The position numbers were made by a program, and so were the translations under genes. From the NCBI RefSeq assembly GCF_900091435.1, contig NZ_FMCS01000002.1, positions 1 to 64,000 of the forward strand: a stretch of DNA of 64,000 bases, read 5' to 3'. Each line of letters starts with the position of its first letter. Position 1 is the stretch's first letter. Below, piece after piece: positions 57,371-64,000 of the stretch. Origin of the DNA: Micromonospora chaiyaphumensis (GTDB lineage Bacteria > Actinomycetota > Actinomycetes > Mycobacteriales > Micromonosporaceae). The notes under the pieces are model-generated. The model was given only the letters and a program-made list of their open reading frames with translations. It made no database searches and was not told the DNA's origin.

Positions 57371-58522
57371 TCAGCGCGCGCCCGCGGTGGCGACGAACGC
57401 CTCGCCGTCGCCGCCGAGCACCAGGGGGCCGCCCGCCGCGGCGCCGATCGCCGCCTGGCCGGCCGCCAGGGTGACCCGGCCCACCCCGTCGTCCACGGTG
57501 AGCTTGCCGGCGCGGCAGAGCACCACCCGCGGGCCGGGCAGCGCCAGCCGCGCCTCCGGGCCGCCGGGCGTCACCTCGACCCGGTGCAGCGCGAAGTCGT
57601 CCACCGGCACCGGCCAGGTCACCACGCCGGGCGCCACCGGCTCCGGCCGCACCACCGGCTCGTCGAGCACCTCGAAGCGCAGCACCCGCAGCAGCTCGTC
57701 CACGTCCACGCGCTTCGGGGTGAGCCCGCCGCGCAACACGTTGTCGCTGGCCGCCATGATCTCCACGCCCGTGCCGCGCAGGTAGGCGTGCAGGTTGCCG
57801 GCCGGCATCCAGATCGCCTCGCCGGGCGCCAGCCGGACGTGGTGCAGCAGCAGCGCCACCACCACGCCGGGGTCGGCCGGGTAGTCGACCGCCAGCGCGC
57901 GGGCCAGCTCGGCGTCCGGCCCGGCGACCTGCGCCGCCAGCACGTCCGCCACCAGCCCGGCGCGCTCCGCCGCCGGCCAGCTCAGCAGCAGGCGTACGGC
58001 CTCGCGCAGCCCCGCCGGCCCGGTACGCAGCGCCGCCACCACCGGCTCCAGCGCGGGTACGCCGAACGCCCCGATCGCCGCCGCCGACTCGGCCGGGTCC
58101 CGGAACCCGCAGAGCGCCTCGAACTCCGAGAGCGCGACCAGCAGCTCCGGCTTGTGGTACGGGTCGACGTAGTTCACCCGGTCCGCGTCCGCGGCGTACC
58201 CGGCCCGGGCCTGCTCGGCGTTCGGATGCGCCTGGAGGCTCAGCGGGGCGTCCGCCGCCAGCACCTTCAACAGGAACGGCAGCCGGGTGCCGAACCGCCC
58301 GACCAGGTGCTCGCCCAGCCAGTGGGCCGGCTCGGCGACCAGCAGATCGGTGAGGTCGACCGGGTTGCCCGCCCGGTCCACCGTGGCCGGGGCACCCGGG
58401 TGGGCGCCCAGCCACAGCTCGGCCTCCGGCCCGGCGCTCGGCACCGGGCGCCCCTGCAACTCGGCGATCGCGGTGCGGGAGCCCCAGGCGTAGTCCCGGA
58501 TCCGGCCCTGCAGCAGCTCCAC
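57371..58522 (-). CDS. manA: Mannose-6-phosphate isomerase, class I
   Basis: 383 aa from GTG at 58522, just after the CDF stop (1-nt gap). Cupin-fold PMI: zinc ligands in LSLQAHPNAEQA and PYHKPELLVAL, the EAIWMPAGNLHAYLRGTGVEIMAASDNVLRGGLTPKRVDV block with active-site Glu and His, and an RIRDYAWG start. It interconverts fructose-6-P and mannose-6-P to feed GDP-mannose and glycolipid synthesis. Coupled in an operon with the SIS isomerase and the CDF transporter. Confidence 0.95.
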   Translation of the reverse strand: MELLQGRIRDYAWGSRTAIAELQGRPVPSAGPEAELWLGAHPGAPATVDRAGNPVDLTDLLVAEPAHWLGEHLVGRFGTRLPFLLKVLAADAPLSLQAHPNAEQARAGYAADADRVNYVDPYHKPELLVALSEFEALCGFRDPAESAAAIGAFGVPALEPVVAALRTGPAGLREAVRLLLSWPAAERAGLVADVLAAQVAGPDAELARALAVDYPADPGVVVALLLHHVRLAPGEAIWMPAGNLHAYLRGTGVEIMAASDNVLRGGLTPKRVDVDELLRVLRFEVLDEPVVRPEPVAPGVVTWPVPVDDFALHRVEVTPGGPEARLALPGPRVVLCRAGKLTVDDGVGRVTLAAGQAAIGAAAGGPLVLGGDGEAFVATAGAR

Positions 58523-58523
58523 G

Positions 58524-59537
58524 TCAGCTCCCGGGCCGTCCGGCGGTCCCGTCGCTGCCGGATTCCGGGTCGGGCTGCGGGACGGCCGTGGGCGCGGCCT
58601 GCCCGGTGCCCGCGCGGTCCGCCGCCACGCTGTAGATGTCCGGCTCCAGGTAGATGACCCGGGCGATCGGCACGGCGGCGCGGATCCGCGCCTCGACGGC
58701 GTTGATGCCCCGAGCCAGCTCCTCGGCGGTCTCGCAGGCCGACACCCCGATCTTCGCGGCCACCATCAGCTCCTCCGGGCCCAGGTAGAGCGTCTTCATG
58801 TGGATGATGCGCTCGACCTCCGGCCCCTCGGTCACGGCCTGCTCGATTTTCGCCAGATCGTGGCGTTCCGCACCCTCGCCGAGCAGCAGGCTCTTGGTCT
58901 CGATGGCCAGCGTGATCGCGATGATCACCAGCAGTACGCCGATCATCGCGGTGCCGGCCGCGTCCCAGATGCCGTCGCCCGTGATCAGCGTCATCCCCAC
59001 GCCGAACAGCGCGAAGACCAGACCGACCAGCGCGCCGAAGTCCTCCAGCAGCACCACCGGCAGCTCCGGGGCCTTGGCCCGGCGGATGAACCGCACCCAG
59101 GACTGGCTGCCCCGGATGTGGTTGGACTCCTTGATGGCGGTCCGGAACGAGAAGCTCTCCATGGCGATCGCGATCACCAGCACCGCCACCGGGACCCACT
59201 GCCAGTCGGTGATCGGCTCCGGGTGCTGCGCCTTGTGGTACGCCTCGTAGAGCGCGAAGAGGCCACCGACGCTGAACAGCACGATCGCCACGATGAACGC
59301 GTAGATGTAGCGCTCCCGGCCGTACCCGAACGGGTGTTCCGGGGTGGCCTCGCGCTTGGCCCGCCGGCCGCCGAGCAGCAGCAGGCCCTGGTTGCCCGAG
59401 TCGGCGACCGAGTGGATCGACTCGGCCAGCATCGACGAGGAGCCGGTCAGCAGGAACGCGATGAACTTGGTGACGGCGATGCCGATGTTGGCCGCCAGGG
59501 CGGCGACGATCGCCCGCGTCCCACCGTTGGCGCTCAT
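58524..59537 (-). CDS. Cation diffusion facilitator (CDF) transporter
   Basis: 337 aa from ATG at 59537, with GGGGAGAGG upstream. Six TM helices are visible. Metal-site motifs are ESIHSVADSGNQGLLLLGGRR (HS--D), LLEDFGALVG in TM5, and a C-terminal cytoplasmic domain (about 230-310) of CDF type with VIYLEPDIYSV. It exports Zn, Fe, Mn or Co in exchange for protons; specificity is not clear. It lies between the SIS isomerase (28 nt) and manA. Confidence 0.92.
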   Translation of the reverse strand: MSANGGTRAIVAALAANIGIAVTKFIAFLLTGSSSMLAESIHSVADSGNQGLLLLGGRRAKREATPEHPFGYGRERYIYAFIVAIVLFSVGGLFALYEAYHKAQHPEPITDWQWVPVAVLVIAIAMESFSFRTAIKESNHIRGSQSWVRFIRRAKAPELPVVLLEDFGALVGLVFALFGVGMTLITGDGIWDAAGTAMIGVLLVIIAITLAIETKSLLLGEGAERHDLAKIEQAVTEGPEVERIIHMKTLYLGPEELMVAAKIGVSACETAEELARGINAVEARIRAAVPIARVIYLEPDIYSVAADRAGTGQAAPTAVPQPDPESGSDGTAGRPGS

Positions 59538-59565
59538 GCCTCTCCCCGCCCGATGCCGCACGTGC

Positions 59566-60762
59566 TCACTGGTTCGCCAGCTCCTTCATCTCGGTGATGG
59601 CCGGCACGGCCATCGGGTCCAGTCCGTGTGCCAGGGCGAGGTAGACCGAGGCGAAATCCGGGACCGCCATCAACGAGGCGAGCCGCTCCAGCGCCGACCC
59701 GCCCTCGGCGGTGACCACGTCGCAGCGCACGCCGCGCCGCTCGGCGAGGGTCTGCACCGCGTCGGCGCGGCGCTCCTCCACGGCCAGCGGCTCGTCGGTG
59801 TCGTCCTCGGCGTTGAGGCCGCCGTCGCGCAGCAGCACCAGCCGCAGCCGGGTGGCGTCGCCGTCGGTCTCCTCGGGGTCGGCGAAGATGTCCCGCTCCC
59901 CCTCGACCAGACCGCCGAAGACGCCGTCGAGCAGGCCGACCCGCCCCCGGCCCGCCTCGCCCAGCGCCCCGGTGACCACCGGATAGCGGGCGTTGGCGGA
60001 GAGCGTGTCGCCGAAGCGGCGGGCCGCCACGGTGGCCAGCGGCGACGAGCCCCAGACGATCGGGATCGACCCGGACAGGCCCAGGGCCAGCGACTTCGCC
60101 GGGTTCACGAAGGACTCGGCGGTGGGCCGGCACCGGTCGGCGTCGGCGTCCAGCCGGGCCGCGGTCTCGGCCAGGTCCGCCTCGTTGACCTTCACGAGCC
60201 CGAGCGTACGGGCGGCGAGCAGGACCGGCACGGTGAGCGCCCAGAGACTGGCCCGGGCCGGAGCGCGCCGGGGCACCGGAATGAAGGGCGCGCGGGCCCG
60301 CTCGGCCACCGACTGGAGCTGCGAGTCCGGGGCGCCCACGGCAACCAGGCGGGCGCCCCGCCGGTGGGCGGCCTCGGCGGCGCCCAGCGCCTCGGGGCTG
60401 CGGCCGGAGGCGCTCACCGCGATCACCACGTCCGCCGCACCGACCCAGCCCGGCACCCCGGCGCTGCGGTGCGGGATCACCGGCACCGGGCAACGCGGCC
60501 CGGCCACCGTGGCCAGCACGTCACCGGTACGCCCGGCGGTGCCGATGCCCGCGATGACCACCGCCCGCGGGCGGCCCTCGTCGGCGAGCACGGTCAGGTT
60601 CGCCTCGGCGGCCAGCGCCGCCGACTCACGCACCTGCGCGCCGGCCGAGGCGGTGAACCGGAGCATCCCGCCCGGGTCCTGCTCGGCCAGCCGGTCCGGA
60701 TTGTCCAGCAGTGACTCGTCCGCGTGCCGGTGCCCGCTGACGCCGGCCGTACCCTCCATCAT
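59566..60762 (-). CDS. SIS domain sugar-phosphate isomerase (PGI/PMI-like)
   Basis: 398 aa from ATG at 60762, overlapping the trm112 stop by 4 nt. Two SIS-type halves are visible: VVIAGIGTAGRTGDVLATVAG, VIAVSASGRSPEALGAAEAAHRRGARLVAVG, and the C-terminal PMI-PGI region with IPIVWGSSPLATVAARRFGDTLSANARYPVV. It matches the M. tuberculosis Rv3256c family, linked to mannose/glucose phosphate isomerisation. Its place beside manA supports a role in GDP-mannose or glycogen metabolism. Confidence 0.87.
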   Translation of the reverse strand: MMEGTAGVSGHRHADESLLDNPDRLAEQDPGGMLRFTASAGAQVRESAALAAEANLTVLADEGRPRAVVIAGIGTAGRTGDVLATVAGPRCPVPVIPHRSAGVPGWVGAADVVIAVSASGRSPEALGAAEAAHRRGARLVAVGAPDSQLQSVAERARAPFIPVPRRAPARASLWALTVPVLLAARTLGLVKVNEADLAETAARLDADADRCRPTAESFVNPAKSLALGLSGSIPIVWGSSPLATVAARRFGDTLSANARYPVVTGALGEAGRGRVGLLDGVFGGLVEGERDIFADPEETDGDATRLRLVLLRDGGLNAEDDTDEPLAVEERRADAVQTLAERRGVRCDVVTAEGGSALERLASLMAVPDFASVYLALAHGLDPMAVPAITEMKELANQ

Positions 60763-60965
60763 CGCGGCGACCCACCGCGGGCGTCGTCCGTCGCCGGTCC
60801 GCCGCGCGCCTCGTCGAGGAGCAGCACCGGCACGTCGTCCCGGACCTCGAAGATCCGACCGCACTCGGTGCAGGTCAGCGTCTGGGCCTGCGGGTCGTAG
60901 TCGAGCGGTGCGTGGTGCGTGTCCGGGCAGGCGAGGATCTCGAGCAACTGCGGGTCCAGGGCCAC
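60759..60965 (-). CDS. Trm112 family zinc-ribbon protein
   Basis: 68 aa from GTG at 60965, with AAGGAG upstream. It has the compact Trm112 layout LLEILACPDTHHAPLDYD, TLTCTECGRIFEVRDDVPVLLLDEA. The usual first pair Cys-x-x-Cys is here CPDTHH, so one zinc Cys is replaced (possibly by His) and the second pair CTEC is intact. Bacterial members are small activators or chaperones of methyltransferases. It is the first gene of the operon and is coupled to the SIS protein by an ATGA overlap. Confidence 0.9.
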   Translation of the reverse strand: MALDPQLLEILACPDTHHAPLDYDPQAQTLTCTECGRIFEVRDDVPVLLLDEARGGPATDDARGGSPR

Positions 60966-61150
60966 GGCGCGGCTCCTTCCACGTATGCGGTCTCACCGGT
61001 CGGCGGTGCCGTCCGGCGCACGCGATCTTATCGGCGAACCGGCGCGGGCACCGCGCCACATCGCGGCACCCGGCGGCCGGTGTGCGGCACCCCGGTCAGG
61101 GCCCCGTCACCCACCGTCACCGTAACCCCGGCGACCGGCCGGGTTCCGGT

Positions 61151-62134
61151 TCAGCGGGGCACGCGGGGCAGCACGGTGGTGGCGTCGCCACCCGCGGCGG
61201 CCGGCGGCTCGCCGTCCGGCCGGTCGGTCGTGGCCGTGGGGGCGCCGTAGACGTTCCCCGTCGGGCGCGGCGCCGGGGCGGGCGGCTGCTGCCCGTACAC
61301 CGGACCGGCGGGCGCGCCCGAGCGGTAGGTCGTGCTGCTGCGCGGCAGCGGGACCGGCGGCAGACCGGCGCCCGGCTGCCCGTCGGTCTTCTCCGCGCGG
61401 TTGCGGCGGACCAGCAGCACGATCAGCGCGACGCCGACGAGCACCAGGGCGATGCCGAACCACATGATCGGGGAACCTCCGGAGGACGAGTCGTCGGCCG
61501 CGGCGCCGGCGGCCGGGTCGAGCGCGGCGGCGAGCGCCGAGGTGGTGTCGGACTCGGCCGGGGTGGTCGCGGCCGCGCTCGGGGTCGGCGTCGGCGAGGG
61601 CTTGCGGGACGGCGTCGGGCTCGGACTGGCGGTGGGTTCCGCGCCCACCACCCGCGCCGCCGTGCTGGACCGGCCGAGCACGCGGCCGTTCGCGGCGCTC
61701 GCCTCGCCGGCCACCGTCAACCGCCCGCCGACGGTGCCGGCCAGGAAGGCCACCCGGTAGCGGACCGTGATCCCCTTGCCCTTGCACAGGGCCGCGTTGG
61801 CGGGCGAGGTCTGAGCCGTGGCGACCGCGCCACCACCGCCGGACACCGGCACGGGCACCCACCGGCCGCCGGTGGCCACCTGCACCTGGACCTGGTCCGC
61901 CCGCAGCCCGTCGAGGCGCAGCCCGAGCGCGGTGCGGAGCAGCACGCACCCGTCCGTACGCTTCCGTACCTCGACCGCCACCGTGCCCGCCGAGGCACCC
62001 GCCGTGAAGCGGCTCGCCGAGCGCACCTCCACCCGGTCGTCGGCGGCCAGCGCCGGGGACGCCGCGCCGGCCAGCAGGCCGCCCAGCATCGCGCCGACCG
62101 TGGCCCACCGCGCCGCGTGCCGCCTCACCGACAT
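61151..62134 (-). CDS. Secreted or surface-anchored protein with C-terminal TM
   Basis: 327 aa from ATG at 62134. Signal peptide 1-30 ends ALAA. A globular beta-rich domain (about 35-160) has two Cys and FTAGASAGTVAVEVRKRTDGC. A Ser/Pro/Thr-rich spacer (SPSPTPSRKPSPTPTPS) and a TM helix at about 225-245 (MWFGIALVLVGVALIVLLV) follow, then a cytoplasmic Pro/Gly-rich tail. It resembles actinobacterial wall-spanning stalk proteins. No LPXTG motif. Function unknown. Confidence 0.82.
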   Translation of the reverse strand: MSVRRHAARWATVGAMLGGLLAGAASPALAADDRVEVRSASRFTAGASAGTVAVEVRKRTDGCVLLRTALGLRLDGLRADQVQVQVATGGRWVPVPVSGGGGAVATAQTSPANAALCKGKGITVRYRVAFLAGTVGGRLTVAGEASAANGRVLGRSSTAARVVGAEPTASPSPTPSRKPSPTPTPSAAATTPAESDTTSALAAALDPAAGAAADDSSSGGSPIMWFGIALVLVGVALIVLLVRRNRAEKTDGQPGAGLPPVPLPRSSTTYRSGAPAGPVYGQQPPAPAPRPTGNVYGAPTATTDRPDGEPPAAAGGDATTVLPRVPR

Positions 62135-62319
62135 CTCCACCTCACCGTTTCCGCCCCGGACGGGATCCCCGGGTCAGGTTACTACCGGGCCCGAGGGGCA
62201 CCCGCCCATCGAGCGCCCCGCATGTGCGCCGCGACACCCCACGGCACCGGCTCCATCCTCGACGCGACCAGCCTCGCTCGCATGATCACTTGCGGCGGCT
62301 CACGGCGCGTTCGCCCCTC

Positions 62320-62351
62320 GCCGGGCCGCCGGGCCGCCGGGCCGCCGGGCC
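62320..62351. repeat. Four tandem copies of GCCGGGCC
   Basis: Perfect 8-bp repeats, possibly a slippage product, in the gene-free region. Confidence 0.75.
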
Positions 62352-62463
62352 GGCCGACGACGGCGCGGTCGCCGCTGCCGGGAACCGGGCCGTCGAGGCC
62401 GCTCCGCGACGGCGCCGGTCGCCGTTGCCGGGCCGCCGGGGTTGGCCGACGAGGACGCGGGAG

Positions 62464-62508
62464 ATCTTGGACACTTACCGTTCGCCACGAACGGCAACTG
62501 TCCAAGAT
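62464..62508. repeat. 45-bp palindromic element, family A copy 2
   Basis: Arms of 21 nt (62464-62484, 62488-62508) with a 3-nt loop CCA. Outer end ATCTTGGACA and inner end CCGTTCG. Only two positions mismatch between arms. Same design and near-identical arms as 438-482, so a dispersed family. Confidence 0.78.
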
Positions 62509-62620
62509 TCACATCGGCGTGCACCCCCAAAGATCGACGCTGGCTGGAGGCGGCGGTTGGCCGGGGCACGCGCTCGTTGCTGGTTCGCTCTGCCGCCCGG
62601 CACGCAGGGTCCCCGGCCCG

Positions 62621-62853
62621 GCGGTTCCGAACCGGGTCGCCGTTGCCGGCCGGCCATGAGGCGGTTCCGGCCGGGTCGCCGTTGCCGGCCGGCCATGCGG
62701 TGATTCCGGCCGGGTCGCGGTTGCCGGCCGGCCATGAGGCGGTTCCGGCCGGGTCGCCGTTGCGGGCCGACCATGAGGCGGTTCCGGCCGGGTCGCCGTT
62801 GCGGGCCGGCCATGAGGCGGTTCCGGCCGGGTCGCCGTTGCCGGCCGTCAGGC
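62621..62853. repeat. Six tandem copies of a 39-bp repeat
   Basis: Unit starts at 62621 (40 bp), 62661, 62700, 62739, 62778 and 62817. The consensus begins GCGGTTCCGGCCGGGTCGCC and ends CCGGCCGGCCATGAG. Units differ at a few positions. The last unit is truncated or degenerate and abuts the end of the endonuclease V gene. There are no spacers between units, so it is a minisatellite and not a CRISPR. Confidence 0.85.
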
Positions 62854-63578
62854 TCTCGCGGCCGGATCGCCCTTGTCGGATGGTGCGGCGGTTGGGGGGC
62901 TGGCGGCGGCGAGTGCCTTGCGGCAGAGCCGATCGGCCGTCCGGGTGGTCTCCGGCAGCCGGTACCGGGGCGTCAGAGCCAGCACCCGGTCGACCGCGTT
63001 CTCCAGACTCATGCGGTGCCCGACGCTGACGAAGACCGGCTTCACCCCGTCCCGGGTCCGCAGCACCCGGCCCACCACCTCGCCGCCGTGCGCAGCGGCG
63101 TCGAGGCGCCCCGCTCCGGCGCCGGCTCGTCCCAGACCCCGACCAGCGGCGTCTTCCCCACCCCGATCGCGGGCAGCCCGGTCACCAGCCCGAGGTGGCA
63201 GGCCAACCCGAACCGGCGCGGATGCGCCAACCCGTGCCCGTCGCAGACCAGCAGGTCGGGCCGGATGGTCAACCGCTCCAGCGCCGCCAGCAACGCCGGC
63301 AGCTCACGGAAGGCGAACAGCCCCGGCACGTAGTCGAACGCCGGCCGGCCCACACTCACCGCCTCGTCCACGACGGCGAGGGTGGCCGCGTCCAGCACCG
63401 TGACGGCCGCCGCGAGCCGGTCACCACTCTCCGCGTAGGCGACGTCCAGCCCGGCGACCGTCGCGGGCGCGGTCGGCCCCGGCCCGACGAGGTCGACCCG
63501 GGACCGCAACTCATCCTGTACGCGCAGCGCCTCCGCCACGTCGGCCGGCGGCTGGTACGGCACTCCCCCGCTCGTCAC
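62848..63578 (-). pseudogene. nfi: Endonuclease V gene with a single-base frameshift
   Basis: The 5' part (63578 to about 63093) encodes EndoV motifs: LRVQDELRSRVDL, TVAGLDVAYA (catalytic Asp), [22 protein letters not shown] and [19 protein letters not shown]. After codon CTG at 63095-63093 the frame would run to an early stop, but the minus-1 frame continues with [20 protein letters not shown] and a proper C-terminal VSVGHRM-like end at 62848. One missing base in 63091-63092 explains this. EndoV cleaves DNA or RNA near inosine. The gene is inactive or the base is a sequencing error. GTG start overlaps the upstream gene by 4 nt. Confidence 0.8.
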
Positions 63579-63844
63579 AGCCGGCGGTCGTCCCGGTCGG
63601 GGTCGCGGTCGCCGGCGTCCTGGTGCGGTCCGCCGGTGTGCTGGGGATCCCGCTCGGTGGCCGCTCGCGATTCCGCATCGTCGTTGCTGGCGGTGGTCTT
63701 GGTGAGGGCGATGCCGAAGGCCAGGCCGATGCCGATCCCGAAGGCCACGCCGCCGAAGCCGCCGATGGTGAGCAGGCCGATCACGAGTCCGATCAGCAGG
63801 CCCGCGACCCAGGAGGCGGCCTGGCGCCGAGACGAACCCGTCAT
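63575..63844 (-). CDS. Small membrane protein of unknown function
   Basis: 89 aa from ATG at 63844. One or two glycine-rich hydrophobic helices are present (WVAGLLIGLVIGLLTIGG and FGGVAFGIGIGLAFGIAL). A charged, disordered C terminus ends DRDDRRL. Its stop overlaps the GTG start of the endonuclease V gene by 4 nt. Not recognised. A glycine zipper-like pattern suggests oligomerisation in the membrane. Confidence 0.7.
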   Translation of the reverse strand: MTGSSRRQAASWVAGLLIGLVIGLLTIGGFGGVAFGIGIGLAFGIALTKTTASNDDAESRAATERDPQHTGGPHQDAGDRDPDRDDRRL

Positions 63845-63919
63845 CCGGTCACCGTAACCGTCGGGTGCGAGTCGCTGACCGACGCGGCCGTCTCTCCGCT
63901 CCCACTAGGGCGGGCGGTG

Positions 63920-64000
63920 TCAGCCGGTCGCGATAGTGGGGTCGGCGCCAGGGTCGCCGGCCTGCTGAAGCTGCTCCTCAAACATCACGAACGTCCGTCG
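63920..64000 (-). CDS. C-terminal end of a gene truncated by the window edge
   Basis: On the minus strand a 26-residue open frame ends with a TGA at 63922-63920 (RRTFVMFEEQLQQAGDPGAD, then PTIATG). It continues beyond the window. Too little is visible to name the gene. It could instead be a chance frame. Confidence 0.35.
   Translation of the reverse strand, partial: RRTFVMFEEQLQQAGDPGADPTIATG

Larger units (their letters stand above)
62135..62847. other. 713-bp gene-free region with repeats
   Basis: No convincing gene. It contains four copies of an 8-bp GCCGGGCC unit (62320-62351), a family A 45-bp palindrome (62464-62508) and six copies of a 39-bp tandem repeat (62621-62853). Frames open through the 39-bp repeats on both strands are explained by its 13-codon period. 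Confidence 0.7.

Noticed and set aside
62475..62813. Repeat protein gene on the minus strand (13-residue repeat)
   Set aside because: The frame includes the family A palindrome and lacks a ribosome-binding site. The period alone keeps it open.
62621..62853. CRISPR array
   Set aside because: Units are contiguous without unique spacers and no cas genes are near.

Overview
The window is GC-rich (roughly 70-75%) actinobacterial chromosome, most likely Micromonosporaceae (Micromonospora-like). The basis is the codon bias, frequent GTG starts and 4-nt start/stop overlaps, leaderless promoters (a TANNNT box about 7 nt before the start codon), the tmRNA tag AKNNRADFALAA, and blocks that match conserved actinobacterial neighbourhoods. 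There are no rRNA genes, CRISPR arrays, insertion sequences or prophage. Most of the window is chromosomal core or near-core. The accessory interest lies in the two repeat-rich ends and in a few scars.

Layout. 1-788 holds no gene but several long hairpin elements. 789-4180 is a MoxR-like AAA ATPase plus VWA protein pair. 4238-7297 is a LuxR-type two-component system with a membrane protein. 7356-9913 carries a hemerythrin-like protein and two aldo/keto reductases. 9917-17626 has a membrane-anchored LPMO, a DUF4173 membrane protein, a secreted glycerophosphodiesterase, a VOC protein, LtrA, and a divergent RibD-like reductase/HxlR pair. 17644-18310 has an ArsR metal sensor next to the stump of a heavy-metal P-type ATPase, then tRNA-Ala. 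18400-23897 has YqgE, methylthioadenosine phosphorylase, a benzoylformate-decarboxylase-like enzyme, a lipoprotein and two small unknowns. 23981-27930 is the block tmRNA-smpB-ftsX-ftsE-prfB. 27976-32671 has a PadR regulator, P5C dehydrogenase, two unknown proteins and a small excisionase-type DNA-binding protein.

32763-44770 is the Rv3235-like/secA/(GNAT)/hpf/comF/lpqB/mtrB/mtrA block and 55586-60965 is ahcY-manA-CDF-SIS-trm112. Together they correspond to the M. tuberculosis Rv3235-Rv3257c neighbourhood. Between mtrA and ahcY lies a block resembling Rv3689-Rv3695 (DUF4129, DUF4350, MoxR, DUF58, SpoIIM, RDD) followed by the iron-uptake operon efeUOB with a likely DtxR/IdeR box. No tmk gene is seen there.

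61151-64000 has a surface protein, a 713-bp repeat-rich gap (a 45-bp hairpin matching one at the other end of the window, and six copies of a 39-bp tandem repeat), a frameshifted endonuclease V gene, a small membrane protein and the 3' end of a further gene.

How the genes work together. SmpB and tmRNA rescue stalled ribosomes, RF2 terminates translation, and HPF hibernates ribosomes. FtsEX, MtrAB-LpqB and SecA serve the cell envelope and division. EfeUOB imports iron with a DyP peroxidase. AhcY and MTAP recycle sulfur nucleosides, and ManA and the SIS enzyme feed mannose metabolism. The least described system is the tightly overlapping MoxR/DUF58/DUF4129/DUF4350 operon, which abuts SpoIIM and RDD membrane proteins.
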